This document shows positions 1-8,534 of a DNA stretch of 64,000 nucleotides, piece by piece (the stretch's first letter is position 1; every line of letters begins with the position of its first letter). The notes under the pieces were generated by a model, which was not told where the DNA came from, ran no database searches, and worked only from the letters and a program-made list of their open reading frames with translations. The position numbers were made by a program, and so were the translations under genes. The DNA comes from Sulfuritalea sp. (GTDB taxonomy: Bacteria; Pseudomonadota; Gammaproteobacteria; Burkholderiales; Rhodocyclaceae), in the NCBI GenBank assembly GCA_030247575.1, contig JAOTRV010000023.1, forward strand, positions 1 to 64,000. Direction: 5' to 3'.

Positions 1-98
1 GAAAACCCGGAAGCCTGCCCGAATCGCCGCTCGACGTTCAAATCGACACCACCCTTCATCGCTTCAAATCCCGCTCCAGTTCTGGGTTTCCAGCTCAT
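1..98 (-). CDS. Possible truncated ORF at left edge
   Basis: An ATG at 98 on the minus strand opens 32 codons that run off the left edge without a stop (begins MSWKPRTGAGFEAMK). I recognise no family. Just upstream lies a small hairpin, ACTACT/AGTAGT, at about 119-137. It could be the start of a transposase or a chance frame; the fragment is too short to decide. Confidence 0.2.
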   Translation of the reverse strand, partial: MSWKPRTGAGFEAMKGGVDLNVERRFGQASGF

Positions 99-187
99 GG
101 GGTTCGTTTTAACCGGACACTACTGATCCTTAGTAGTAACGGACAAAGCGCGGAACGAGTCGGGGCTCGCAATACGGCGATTTGCTG

Positions 188-1315
188 TCAGCGCACTTTA
201 ATTTCAGTCCACATCCGCGACAGGGTCCGCCGCAGCTTGGGGTCGAAGTCGCGCAGCATTTCCAGCCGCTGCAAATCCGTGGGGGGCGGGAAGATGCCGG
301 GGTTGGCGGCGATCTCGGGGCGGATGTATTCGGTCGCGGCGGCGTTGGGGTTGCCCGCGCCGATCAGGTTGGAGACGTCGGCGGCGTTGCTGCCTTCGAG
401 CATGAAGTCGATGAACTGGTGCGCCAGGTCGGGCCGGCGGCCGGACTTGTGCAGCACGAAGTTGTCCACCGCGAGCACCGCGCCTTCCTTCGGCGTGGCG
501 AAGCCGATGGCGAAGGGCCGCTTCGCCGCGGCGGCATCCTGCTGCGCGCGGAACATGTCGTTCGAGTAGCCGTGGGCGACCCAGATGGTGCCGATGGCCA
601 GGTCCTTGATGTAGGTGCTGTTGGAAAACGCCGCCCACCAAGGCTTGGCGCGCAGGATCACCTGCTTGGCCTCCTCCCACTTTGCCGGGTCGTGCTCCTG
701 CACCGAATGGCCGAGGTATTTCATCGCCGCCGCCATGAGTTCGCGCTGGCTGTTGAGCACCGTGACGCGACCCTTGAGCTTCTTCAGGTGCCGCGGCTCG
801 AAGATCAGGGCCCAGCTGTCGGTGGGCAGATCGAGCTCCTGCATCTTGTCGGCGTTGAAGCCGAGCAGCGTGACGGAGGCGGCATAGGGCACCGAATGGC
901 GGTTGCCCGGGTCGAACCATGTGTCGAGGAATTCGCGCTTGACGTTGCGCAAGTTGGGCAGCCTCGCCTTGTCGATTTCGCGCAGGGCGTTCCGGCGCAC
1001 CAGCGATTCGACGGCATTGCCGGTGGGCACCAGCACGTCGTAGCCGACGGCGCCGGCTTCCAGCTTGGCCAGCATTTCCTCGTTGTCGGAGTAATAGTCC
1101 TGCTTCAGCCGGCATTTGCAGTGCGCCTCGAAGCGCTGCACCGTGTCTTCGGAAATATAGTTGTTCCAGTTGTAGAGGTAGAGCGTGTCGGCGGCACGCA
1201 GCGGCAGGCTTGTCAGCAGCAGCAGGACTGCCAGCAGGACGAGGCCCAGGAGTCGGTGCTGGTGCGCTCTGCGTACCTGGGATTCCGCTTCGCGGGCAGG
1301 CAACGGCGATTTCAC
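188..1315 (-). CDS. potF: Polyamine-type ABC transporter substrate-binding protein (PotF/PotD-like)
   Basis: Periplasmic solute-binding protein of 375 residues that would deliver putrescine/spermidine-like ligands to the PotGHI membrane complex. A basic N-terminus is followed by a leucine-rich signal sequence (LLGLVLLAVLLLLTSLPL) and then the typical opening DTLYLYNWNNYI of the PotD/PotF family. The chosen GTG start overlaps the potI stop (GTGA), so the two genes are probably translationally coupled. It is the last gene of a potG-H-I-F series. The first roughly 20 codons lie over a dispersed repeat module (1265-1298), so the region before the signal peptide is unusual. Ligand identity is inferred from family and neighbours only; it could bind another cationic amine. 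Confidence 0.85.
   Translation of the reverse strand: MKSPLPAREAESQVRRAHQHRLLGLVLLAVLLLLTSLPLRAADTLYLYNWNNYISEDTVQRFEAHCKCRLKQDYYSDNEEMLAKLEAGAVGYDVLVPTGNAVESLVRRNALREIDKARLPNLRNVKREFLDTWFDPGNRHSVPYAASVTLLGFNADKMQELDLPTDSWALIFEPRHLKKLKGRVTVLNSQRELMAAAMKYLGHSVQEHDPAKWEEAKQVILRAKPWWAAFSNSTYIKDLAIGTIWVAHGYSNDMFRAQQDAAAAKRPFAIGFATPKEGAVLAVDNFVLHKSGRRPDLAHQFIDFMLEGSNAADVSNLIGAGNPNAAATEYIRPEIAANPGIFPPPTDLQRLEMLRDFDPKLRRTLSRMWTEIKVR
1265..1298. repeat. Dispersed repeat family R1, short module
   Basis: This stretch matches the inner module of the composite repeat at 24494-24530 (shared GGGATTCCGCTTCGCGG and GCTCTGCGTACC). It lies inside the first codons of the potF reading frame, just ahead of the signal peptide. 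Confidence 0.6.
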
Positions 1316-2091
1316 GCCCGCCCCTTCAGCACGTCGGGCGCGAAGCGGCTGGCGACCAGGATCAGCGTCAGGGTCAGCGCCATCAGCAGCGTGGAAACGG
1401 CATTCACCTCGGGCGTCAGGGCCACCTTGATCATCGAGTAGATTTGCAGTGGCAGGGTATTCACGCCGACGCCGGCGACGAAGAAGGTGATGACGAAATC
1501 GTCGATCGAGAGCGTAAAGGCCATCAGGAAGCCGGCCACCAGCGCGGGCATGATCAGCGGCAGGGTGATGCGGCGGAAGGTGGCCCAGGGCGTGGCGCCG
1601 AGGTCGCGCGCCGCCTCGAAGATGCTTTCGTCCATGCCGGCCAGGCGGGCGCGCACGATGACGGCGACAAAGCCGATGCTGAAGGTGATGTGCGCGGCGA
1701 GGATCGAGAACAGGCCCAGCGACAGATCGAGCACCTGGCGGAAGAACAGCAGCAGCGAAACGCCGAGCAGGATTTCCGGCATGGCCACCGGCGTCAGCAC
1801 CAGGAAGGGCAGCCAGCGCGGGCGGTAGCGGTGCATGGCGAGGCCTGCCATGGCGCCGAGCACGGTCGACACGCTGCTGGACACCAGCGCGATCAGCAGC
1901 GAGTTGGCCGCGGCGCGCAGCATGTCGTCGTCGTGCAGCAGCTTGACGTACCAGCGCGTGGTGAAGCCGACCCACTCGGCATTGAGCACCGAGTCGTTGA
2001 AGGAGAACAGCACCACCACCGCCAGCGGAATGTAGAGGAAGGCGTAGGTGGCGAGCGAAGCGGTCCACAGCCAGAATTGAGGCTTTTTCAT
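1312..2091 (-). CDS. potI: Polyamine-type ABC transporter permease (PotI/PotC-like)
   Basis: Inner-membrane permease of 259 residues with several hydrophobic segments, starting at a membrane span (FLYIPLAVVVLFSFNDS) as in PotC/PotI. The cytoplasmic EAA loop that docks on the ATPase is visible as EAARDLGATPWATFRRITLP. It should pair with PotH to form the channel, with PotG supplying ATP hydrolysis. Its stop overlaps the potF start. It is separated from potH by about 130 bp holding an inverted repeat, so its expression relative to potH may be modulated there. Length is normal for the family. Confidence 0.9.
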   Translation of the reverse strand: MKKPQFWLWTASLATYAFLYIPLAVVVLFSFNDSVLNAEWVGFTTRWYVKLLHDDDMLRAAANSLLIALVSSSVSTVLGAMAGLAMHRYRPRWLPFLVLTPVAMPEILLGVSLLLFFRQVLDLSLGLFSILAAHITFSIGFVAVIVRARLAGMDESIFEAARDLGATPWATFRRITLPLIMPALVAGFLMAFTLSIDDFVITFFVAGVGVNTLPLQIYSMIKVALTPEVNAVSTLLMALTLTLILVASRFAPDVLKGRA

Positions 2092-2108
2092 GGTTGCAGC
2101 CTCATGAA

Positions 2109-2204
2109 CCCTTCGACACGCCCGCTATGCAGGCTGCTCAGGGCGAACGGCAGCACGCGCAGAGACGTTCGTCCTGAGCCGTGAGCTCGTCGAACGGTCG
2201 AAGG
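2109..2204. repeat. Intergenic inverted repeat of the TTCGTCCTGAGC type
   Basis: The left arm (about 2109-2150) contains CCCTTCGAC and GCTCAGGGCGAACG; the right arm (about 2165-2204) contains CGTTCGTCCTGAGC and GTCGAAGG, its imperfect reverse complement. The pattern resembles a widespread short intergenic repeat of beta- and gammaproteobacteria. In the potH-potI mRNA it would fold into a long hairpin and could stabilise or attenuate the transcript. Confidence 0.7.
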
Positions 2205-2221
2205 ATGGACGGCTTTTCGCT

Positions 2222-3064
2222 TCACGTGACGGCCTCCGTGCCGTGCAGGCCGCGCTTCGAGGCCCATGCGGTCAATCCAGCCAGCGCCAGCACCAGGATC
2301 GTGAGCATGATCGACAGCGCCGAGCCGAGCGGCCAGTCGCGGTTTTCCAGAAACTGTTCCTTGATCAGGTTGCCGATCAGGATGTCGCCGGTGCCGCCGA
2401 GCAGCTCAGGCACGGCGAACATGCCCAGTACGGGAATGAAAACCAGCGCGGAACCGGAGAAGATGCCGGGCAGCGAGAGCGGAAAGGTCACGCGCCAGAA
2501 GCGCGTCCAGGCATTGGCGCCGAGATCCTGCGCGGCTTCGAGCAGCGCGGGATCGTGCTTTTCGAGGTTGGTGTAGAGCGGCAGCACCATGAAGGGCAGG
2601 TGCGCATAGACCATGCCGACGATCACCGCGAAGGGCGTGTAGAGCAGGTTGGCCGGGCCCAGCAGCATGATCCAGGCATAGATGCGCACCAGGAAATTGC
2701 TGGCGAAGGGCAGGATCACCAGCAGCACCAGGAAGTCGCGGCGCGACTTCGGGCTGCGGGCGATCAGCCAGGCCAGCGGGTAGGCGAGTACGATGCAGAT
2801 CAGCGTGGTCAGCGCGGCCACCAGGAAGGAACGGGCGAAGATTTCGAGATAAATGACGTCGCCGCCGAGGAAGCGGTAGGCATCCAGCGTCAGCGCGGCG
2901 AAGCTGTCGATGGGCGCGAGGCCGCCGAACTCTCCGGTTTCGCGAAAGCCGGCGGCGACGACGATCAGCGCCGGGGCGAGGAAGAAGGCCAGCAGGAAGA
3001 TCGTCGGCGGCAGCGTCACCACCCACTCGGTCAGGCCCGATGGCCGGGTTCTCGGTGCGGACAT
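2222..3064 (-). CDS. potH: Polyamine-type ABC transporter permease (PotH/PotB-like)
   Basis: Inner-membrane permease of 280 residues. The N-terminal span (VVTLPPTIFLLAFFLAPALIVV) and the EAA loop EAAQDLGANAWTRFWRVTFP identify a binding-protein-dependent permease of the PotB/PotH type. It is expected to form the translocation pore with PotI. It begins 14 bp downstream of the potG stop, so potG and potH are almost certainly co-transcribed. Length is normal. Confidence 0.9.
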   Translation of the reverse strand: MSAPRTRPSGLTEWVVTLPPTIFLLAFFLAPALIVVAAGFRETGEFGGLAPIDSFAALTLDAYRFLGGDVIYLEIFARSFLVAALTTLICIVLAYPLAWLIARSPKSRRDFLVLLVILPFASNFLVRIYAWIMLLGPANLLYTPFAVIVGMVYAHLPFMVLPLYTNLEKHDPALLEAAQDLGANAWTRFWRVTFPLSLPGIFSGSALVFIPVLGMFAVPELLGGTGDILIGNLIKEQFLENRDWPLGSALSIMLTILVLALAGLTAWASKRGLHGTEAVT

Positions 3065-3078
3065 GGGCGTCCCCCGTG

Positions 3079-4164
3079 CTAACTTCGCAAATACACGCCG
3101 GCGTCATGCCGCCAGCAGACGGTGACGGCGTCGCCGACTTCGTGGAACTTGGCACGGCCCGGCGCGGCGTTGGGCATCAGCGCCTCGATGACGCGGCCAT
3201 TGGCCAGCTCGACCTTGTACAGCGTGACGTCGCCGAGGTACAGCAGCTCGCGCACCACGCCCTCGAAGCGGTTCTTGAGGTCGGCGGATTCGCGGTGGCC
3301 GAAGACGCGGATCAGTTCCGGGCGCAGGGCGAAGACGCCGCGCTCGCCCACCGCGATCGGCCGCGGATCGGTGGCGGCGATGTCGCCGAGCCCGGCCGCG
3401 TGCAGACCGAGCAGCACCTTGGAGGACGACTTCACTTCGACGTCGAGCAGGTTGATCTTGCCGATGAAGTCGGCGACGAAGCGGTTGGCGGGCTGGGTGT
3501 AGAGCTGGTCCGGCTCGTCGCACTGCTCGACGCGGCCATCCTTCATGACGGCGATGCGGTGCGACAGGGCCAGCGCTTCCTGCTGCGAATGCGTGACGAA
3601 GATGAAGGTGATGCCAACTTCGCGCTGCAGCGCGATCAGTTCGATCTGCATTTCGACGCGCAGCTTGGCGTCGAGCGCGCCGAGCGGTTCGTCGAGCAGC
3701 AGCAGGCGCGGCTTGTTCACCAGGCCGCGGGCCAGCGCCACGCGCTGTTTCTGGCCGCCGGACAGCTCGTGGGGAAAGCTGTCCGCCTTTTCTTCCAGAT
3801 GCACCAGCGCCAGGGTCTCGCTCACCCGCTGCCGGATTTCGTCGTGCGACCTGCCGGCCATTTCCAGCGGAAACGCAATGTTGCCGGCCACGGTCATGTG
3901 CGGAAACAGCGCGTAGCTCTGGAACACCGTGTGCAGCGGCCGCCTCTCCGGCGGCACGCCGGCCAGCGACTTGCCGTCGAGCAGGATCTCGCCTTCGTCC
4001 GGTTCGTCGAAGCCGGCGATCATGCGCAGGATGGTGGTCTTGCCGCAGCCCGAAGGACCGAGCAGGGTGAAGAACTCGCCCGGCTCGATGGCGATGGAAA
4101 CGTCCTTCACCGCCTCCAGCGTGCCGAAGCGGCGGGTTACGTTGCGAATTTCGAGCAGAGCCAT
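3079..4164 (-). CDS. potG: Polyamine-type ABC transporter ATP-binding protein (PotG/PotA-like)
   Basis: Cytoplasmic ATPase of 361 residues energising the importer. Visible motifs in order: Walker A GPSGCGKTT (about residue 36), Q-loop region TVFQSYALFPHM, signature LSGGQKQR (about 134), Walker B LLLLDEPLGALD (about 154) and the switch histidine in IFVTHSQQEA. The C-terminal 120 residues form a TOBE-like domain, typical of PotA/PotG. It follows the DHH phosphoesterase gene by 48 bp with no obvious terminator, so the pot genes may be transcribed from further upstream. Confidence 0.93.
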   Translation of the reverse strand: MALLEIRNVTRRFGTLEAVKDVSIAIEPGEFFTLLGPSGCGKTTILRMIAGFDEPDEGEILLDGKSLAGVPPERRPLHTVFQSYALFPHMTVAGNIAFPLEMAGRSHDEIRQRVSETLALVHLEEKADSFPHELSGGQKQRVALARGLVNKPRLLLLDEPLGALDAKLRVEMQIELIALQREVGITFIFVTHSQQEALALSHRIAVMKDGRVEQCDEPDQLYTQPANRFVADFIGKINLLDVEVKSSSKVLLGLHAAGLGDIAATDPRPIAVGERGVFALRPELIRVFGHRESADLKNRFEGVVRELLYLGDVTLYKVELANGRVIEALMPNAAPGRAKFHEVGDAVTVCWRHDAGVYLRS

Positions 4165-4212
4165 GTCAGATGCGCCAGTTTTCCAGCGGCACCGGCAGCC
4201 GCGGAGGGAATC

Positions 4213-5145
4213 TCAGCCGTCGGCGTTGATGGTGTCGATCAACTGTTTCAGGACCATGTCGGCCCGTTCGTTGGAAATCTGGCAGGTGCCGGCGTTTTCG
4301 TGGCCGCCGCCGCCGTAGAACAGCATCAGTTCGCCGACATTGGTGTTGGAGGTGCGATTGACGATCGACTTGCCGACGGCGAACACGACGTTCTGCTTCT
4401 GCATGCCCCACAGGACATGGATGGAGATGTTGATCTCGGGAAAGATCGCGTAGATCATGAAGCGATTGACGGCGAAAATCGTTTCCTCGCCGCGCGGATC
4501 GAATACCGCCAGGTTCCCGTAAAGCCTGGTGCAGCGCCGGATCTGCTCCTTGGCCTTGTCGGCGTGTTCGAAGTAGAGATCGACGCGCTCCTTGACGTCC
4601 GGCAGGGCCAGGATCTCGTCGATCCTGTGGTGGCGGCAGTAGGCGATCAGATCCATCATCAACTGGTAGTTGCTGACGCGGAACTCGCGGAAGCGGCCGA
4701 GGCCGGTGCGCGAATCCATGATGTAGCTGAGCAGCACCCAGTCCTGCGGATCGAGAATTTCCTGGCGCGTGAAATTTCCCGAGTCGCTCTTGTCGACCGC
4801 CAGCATCATCTCGATGAACGAGGGCGGAAAGCGGTTCTTGCCGCCGAAGTGTTCGTACACCACGCGCGCGGCAGACGGCGCATCGGGATAGATGATGTGG
4901 TTGGGGCGCTCGCCGGGGCTGCGGAAGGTCTCCGACAGGTGGTGGTCGAAGGCGAGATGCACGCCCGGAACATAGGGCAGATTGGTGGTGATGTCGTTTT
5001 CGGAGATCTCCACCTTGCCATCCTGCATGTCCTTGGGATGAACGAACTTGATCTCGCCGATCAGGTCGAGTTCGTTGAGCAGAACGGCGCAGGCCAGGCC
5101 ATCGAAATCGCTGCGTGTCACGAGGCGGTATTTCTTGTCGGACAT
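4213..5145 (-). CDS. DHH-family phosphoesterase
   Basis: Protein of 310 residues with the DHH superfamily signature: SDFDGLACA near the N-terminus (metal-binding Asp) and AFDHHLSE (the DHH motif, about residue 66). A GGGGHENAG stretch near the C-terminus resembles the DHHA1 substrate-binding motif. Relatives are annotated as exopolyphosphatase-like or NrnA-like oligoribonucleases; which substrate applies here cannot be told. The ATG at 5145 was chosen because it starts immediately before the conserved first motif; a longer upstream reading frame is antisense noise from addA. It lies 23 bp after addA, hinting at a link with DNA degradation products. Confidence 0.8.
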   Translation of the reverse strand: MSDKKYRLVTRSDFDGLACAVLLNELDLIGEIKFVHPKDMQDGKVEISENDITTNLPYVPGVHLAFDHHLSETFRSPGERPNHIIYPDAPSAARVVYEHFGGKNRFPPSFIEMMLAVDKSDSGNFTRQEILDPQDWVLLSYIMDSRTGLGRFREFRVSNYQLMMDLIAYCRHHRIDEILALPDVKERVDLYFEHADKAKEQIRRCTRLYGNLAVFDPRGEETIFAVNRFMIYAIFPEINISIHVLWGMQKQNVVFAVGKSIVNRTSNTNVGELMLFYGGGGHENAGTCQISNERADMVLKQLIDTINADG

Positions 5146-5168
5146 GACTCTCCCCGGAAAACTCGGTG

Positions 5169-8100
5169 TCAAAGGGAATTGTAGTCCAGACTCGCCAGAA
5201 TGCCATGCGCAACATAGAACACCGCGAGACGCTGCGGCAGGCCTTCGGCGGCGAACAGCGCGGCATAGGATTCGAGCTGCGGCCGGTAGCGCCGGGCGTG
5301 ATCGGCAAGCTGCCGAAGACCGGCGGCCGGGCCCAGGTCGGCCGTCTTGTAGTCGATGATCCAGCGCACGCCGTCTTCGACGAAGCTGCGGTCGACCACC
5401 CGGGTCTCCGCCGTACCGCCGGCGTCGACTCTCGTCAGCGCCAGTTCGGCGGCAGCGTCCGCGCGGCGACGCAGCACCCATTGTCCATCGGCGCTGGCCA
5501 GCGTGGTCGCCAGCATGCGCGCAACGCGCGCCGCGCCCGTCCGCGCATCGGCCGCCGGCCAGCCGCGGCTGGCCAGCCAGCGCTCGAAGCCGGCCTGCCG
5601 CTCGGTCATGCGCCCTGCACTCCAGGCCTCCGGATCGCCCGCGATCAGCTCCAGCACGGCATGGGTCAGGGTGCCCACGGCCGCCGCCAGCGGGTCGACG
5701 GTTTCCTCGCGCTGCGCCGTCGCGAACACCGGCGGCACGGGCGCGCGCCATGCGGGCGCAACCACCGGATTGCGCAAGCGGACAAGTTGCGGCACGAAAT
5801 GCGCCAGATCGCCGGCGGCGTCGGGAGTAGACGCCGGTGCGACGGCGGCGGCCGCGCCGAAGCCGGCTTCCAGCGCCGGCCACAGCCGCGCCAGCGGCGA
5901 AGCGGCGCGCGGCGCGGCGAGCGCGCCCGCTTCGTCGTGCCGCGCGACGCCGACCAGATGCAGGCGGCGCACCGCGCGCGTGGCGGCCACGTAGAGCACG
6001 CGCGCCTCCTCGTTGCGGCTGCGTTCGCGTTCCATGCGCTGCAGGAAGTCATACACCGTCGGCTCGCCCGCCGTCCTGCCGCGGCGCGGATTCACCGGCG
6101 CGGCGATCAGGCGCTCGCCCGAGGCCAGCGGAAAGCTGTCCCACGCCAACAGCGGCGTGTCGCGCCCCGCGGGCTCGCGATGCAGGCCGGGCAGGATCAC
6201 CGTGTCGAACTCCAGCCCCTTGGCCTTGTGGATGGTCATCAGCTGCAGGCGGCCGTCGGCCTGCGCATCGGGCGCGGCATAGAGGCGGCCCATGTCGTCC
6301 TCCAGGCTGTCGAGCACGAAGCGCCCCGCCGCGTCCAGCGCGTCGAGACGATTGAAGTAGGCCTGCGCGTCGGCGGCCTCGCCGGCGCCGCCGAGGCATT
6401 CCGGTCCGCCGAGCCTCTTCCAGGCGTCCTCGATCCAGCGCCGGCGCCGCTGCCGGCCCTGCCCCGCCAGTGCCTCGGCCAGCACCTCGCGCACATGGGC
6501 CAGCCGCTGCCGGCCATCGGCGGACAGGCGCTCGATGCGCGCGGCATCGTTCATGAGCGACCAGATCGTGGCGTCGTGATCGTCGCCGGCCAGCGCATGC
6601 AGATCGGCCAGACGCAAGCCGCACCACGGCGCACGCAGCACGGCCAGCCAATGCACGCGGTCGGCGCGGTGATGCAGGGCGCGGGTCAGCGCGACCAGGT
6701 CCTGCACGGCCTGGCGGTCCGCCAGCGGCTCGATTTCGACGGCCGAGAAACGCCAGCCGGCGCCGTGGCGGCGAATCGCCGCGACCAGCGCGGCCAGATG
6801 ATCCCGGGCGCGCACCAGCACGGCGATAGTGCGCGTCGGGTCCTCGCGCCATTCGGCTTCGATCAGCGCGATGACCTGCTGCGCCTCGGCGCGGGCGGCC
6901 GCGGCGCCATCTCCCTTTTCCGCCGGCACCGGATGCATCATGACGCCGGACTGCGGCAGCGCATCGCGCGTGGCGACGAACTCGCGATAGCGGATATCGC
7001 CGCGCAGCGGATCGTCCATGGCCGGAAACACCGCCGGGAAGCTGGCGTTGATCCAGTCCACCACGGCCGGACAGGAGCGGTTGTTGCGCGACAGGCGCAA
7101 AGGCGTCAGGCGCAGCGCGCCGATGCCGTTCTCGGCGACGCGCAGGAAGAGCCCGACGTCGGCCTTGCGGAAGCGGTAGATCGACTGCATCGGGTCGCCC
7201 ACCGCGAACAGCGTGCGGCCGTCGCCGGCGCCTTGACCACCACTCCAGCCGGCGGTCAGGCGTTCGAGCAGTTCGATCTGCGCCGGACTGGTGTCCTGGA
7301 ATTCGTCGACCAGCAGGTGGCGGATCCGGTAGTCGAGGCGCAGGCCCAGCTCCGAGGGATCGAGCTCATCGCCCAGCGCGGCGATGGCGCGCGCCGCTAG
7401 TTCGCCGAAGTCCACCTCGCCGGCCTCGCGAAACACCAGCCACAGTTCGGCGGCGGCGAGCTTCATCAGGCGCGCCAGCGCGCGCACCACGTCGTCGTGG
7501 CCGCGATCGGGCGCCGGCAGTTCGCGCAGCCGCCGCAGGGCGCCCACCGCCCCGGCATCGAGCGCCGCCAGCCTCTCCAGCATGACATCCTTCTGCGCCT
7601 TGAATTCCTTGCCTGCCGGGAAGCCGTTCTTCACCGTCACGGTCTTGCGCGGCTCGTCCTTCTGCGTCAGCAGGAATTCGGCCAGCGCCCGCCAGCGCGG
7701 CAGTTCCTCCGGCGCCGCGGCCAGTGTCCCGGTCCAGCCGCTCAACGGGTTTGCCGAATTCGTGCCGCCCAGGTTGTCCGCGGCGAAGCGCGCCAGCGGC
7801 ATCCACTGGCTTTGCCATGCCGCGTCGAGCACCTCCGCGATCAGCGCCAGTTCCTCGCCGACCATTTCATGCAGGGCCTCGCCGATCGCCGACTCGGGAT
7901 CGTCGAGTTCACCGATCTTGCGCCACTGTTCGCGCCGCGCCAGCATATCGGCCAACAGGCGCGCCAGCCGCGCCACGTCGTTGTCCAGGTGCGCCAGCGC
8001 GGTCGCCACTGCCTCGGCGTGTTCGCGATCTTCCTCGCCGCGGCCTTCGAGATGGTCGAGCGCCCGCCGCGCCGCCTCCTCGTAATGCCGCTGCGCCTCG

Positions 8101-8534
8101 TCGGCCACGGCAGGCTGGGCGCCGAAGCGCGACAGCAGGGGCATCTGCCGCGCCAGGCTGGCGCACAGCGCGTCTATGGTGGTCAGGCGCAGCCGCCCCG
8201 GCTGGGTTTCGATCTGCCAGCCGCGTTCCTTCGAACGCGCCAGCGCGGCTGTCGCCAGATCGAAGGTGATGCGCTTGTGCGGCTTGTCGGGCAGCGTGGT
8301 CCCGCGGGCGAGTTCCAGGCTTTCGGCGATGCGGCTCCGCATCTCGCCGGCCGCCTTGTTGGTGAAGGTGATGGCGATGATTTCCTCGGGCTCGTCCACG
8401 ATCGCCAGCAGGCGCAGGTAGCGCTGCGTGAGCAACTCGGTCTTGCCCGCCCCGGCGGGCGCCTCGACGATGAAGGAGTCGAGTTCGAGTGCGCGGCGGC
8501 GGTTGGCCTCGTCTTCCCGCAGCAGGTCGCTCAT
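5169..8534 (-). CDS. addA: AddA/RecB-like UvrD helicase-nuclease
   Basis: Protein of 1121 residues for double-strand-break resection. UvrD-type helicase motifs in order: Walker A APAGAGKTELL (residues 25-35), LLVDEFQDTSPAQ, VGDPMQSIYRFRKADVG, MTIHKAKGLEFD and LYVAATRAVRRLHL. Near the C-terminus WIIDYKTADL gives the PD-(D/E)XK nuclease core. The ATG at 8534 overlaps the addB stop (ATGA), so the two are translationally coupled; an upstream in-frame start would lie within addB. The protein acts with AddB as a helicase-nuclease that processes DNA ends for RecA. Two copies of dispersed repeat R3 (5409-5434 and 5825-5847) lie within the gene. Confidence 0.92.
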   Translation of the reverse strand: MSDLLREDEANRRRALELDSFIVEAPAGAGKTELLTQRYLRLLAIVDEPEEIIAITFTNKAAGEMRSRIAESLELARGTTLPDKPHKRITFDLATAALARSKERGWQIETQPGRLRLTTIDALCASLARQMPLLSRFGAQPAVADEAQRHYEEAARRALDHLEGRGEEDREHAEAVATALAHLDNDVARLARLLADMLARREQWRKIGELDDPESAIGEALHEMVGEELALIAEVLDAAWQSQWMPLARFAADNLGGTNSANPLSGWTGTLAAAPEELPRWRALAEFLLTQKDEPRKTVTVKNGFPAGKEFKAQKDVMLERLAALDAGAVGALRRLRELPAPDRGHDDVVRALARLMKLAAAELWLVFREAGEVDFGELAARAIAALGDELDPSELGLRLDYRIRHLLVDEFQDTSPAQIELLERLTAGWSGGQGAGDGRTLFAVGDPMQSIYRFRKADVGLFLRVAENGIGALRLTPLRLSRNNRSCPAVVDWINASFPAVFPAMDDPLRGDIRYREFVATRDALPQSGVMMHPVPAEKGDGAAAARAEAQQVIALIEAEWREDPTRTIAVLVRARDHLAALVAAIRRHGAGWRFSAVEIEPLADRQAVQDLVALTRALHHRADRVHWLAVLRAPWCGLRLADLHALAGDDHDATIWSLMNDAARIERLSADGRQRLAHVREVLAEALAGQGRQRRRRWIEDAWKRLGGPECLGGAGEAADAQAYFNRLDALDAAGRFVLDSLEDDMGRLYAAPDAQADGRLQLMTIHKAKGLEFDTVILPGLHREPAGRDTPLLAWDSFPLASGERLIAAPVNPRRGRTAGEPTVYDFLQRMERERSRNEEARVLYVAATRAVRRLHLVGVARHDEAGALAAPRAASPLARLWPALEAGFGAAAAVAPASTPDAAGDLAHFVPQLVRLRNPVVAPAWRAPVPPVFATAQREETVDPLAAAVGTLTHAVLELIAGDPEAWSAGRMTERQAGFERWLASRGWPAADARTGAARVARMLATTLASADGQWVLRRRADAAAELALTRVDAGGTAETRVVDRSFVEDGVRWIIDYKTADLGPAAGLRQLADHARRYRPQLESYAALFAAEGLPQRLAVFYVAHGILASLDYNSL
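5409..5434 (-). repeat. Dispersed repeat R3, copy 1 (in addA)
   Basis: Minus-strand copy of the sequence with core AGTAGACGCCGGCGGCACGG, here with GTCGAC in place of GTAGAC and TACGG in place of CACGG. Translated in addA it yields RVDAGGTA, the same peptide as the copies at 26012 and 55596. Confidence 0.65.
5825..5847 (+). repeat. Dispersed repeat R3, copy 2 (in addA)
   Basis: Plus-strand copy, GAGTAGACGCCGGTGCGACG. It lies antisense to the addA reading frame, where it is read as VAPASTPD. Confidence 0.65.

Noticed and set aside
1-187. Possible insertion sequence end at the left edge
   Set aside because: A short hairpin and an open frame are present, but no terminal inverted repeat pair or transposase motif can be shown.
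188-2068. A single 626-codon gene covering potF and potI
   Set aside because: The N-terminal 250 codons are an out-of-frame reading of potI. The signal peptide and GTG start at 1315 fit the binding protein.
5166-7400. A 744-codon open frame on the plus strand opposite addA
   Set aside because: It is antisense to a protein with complete UvrD motifs. Its translation is rich in Arg, Gln and His with no domain, as expected from GC-rich third positions.
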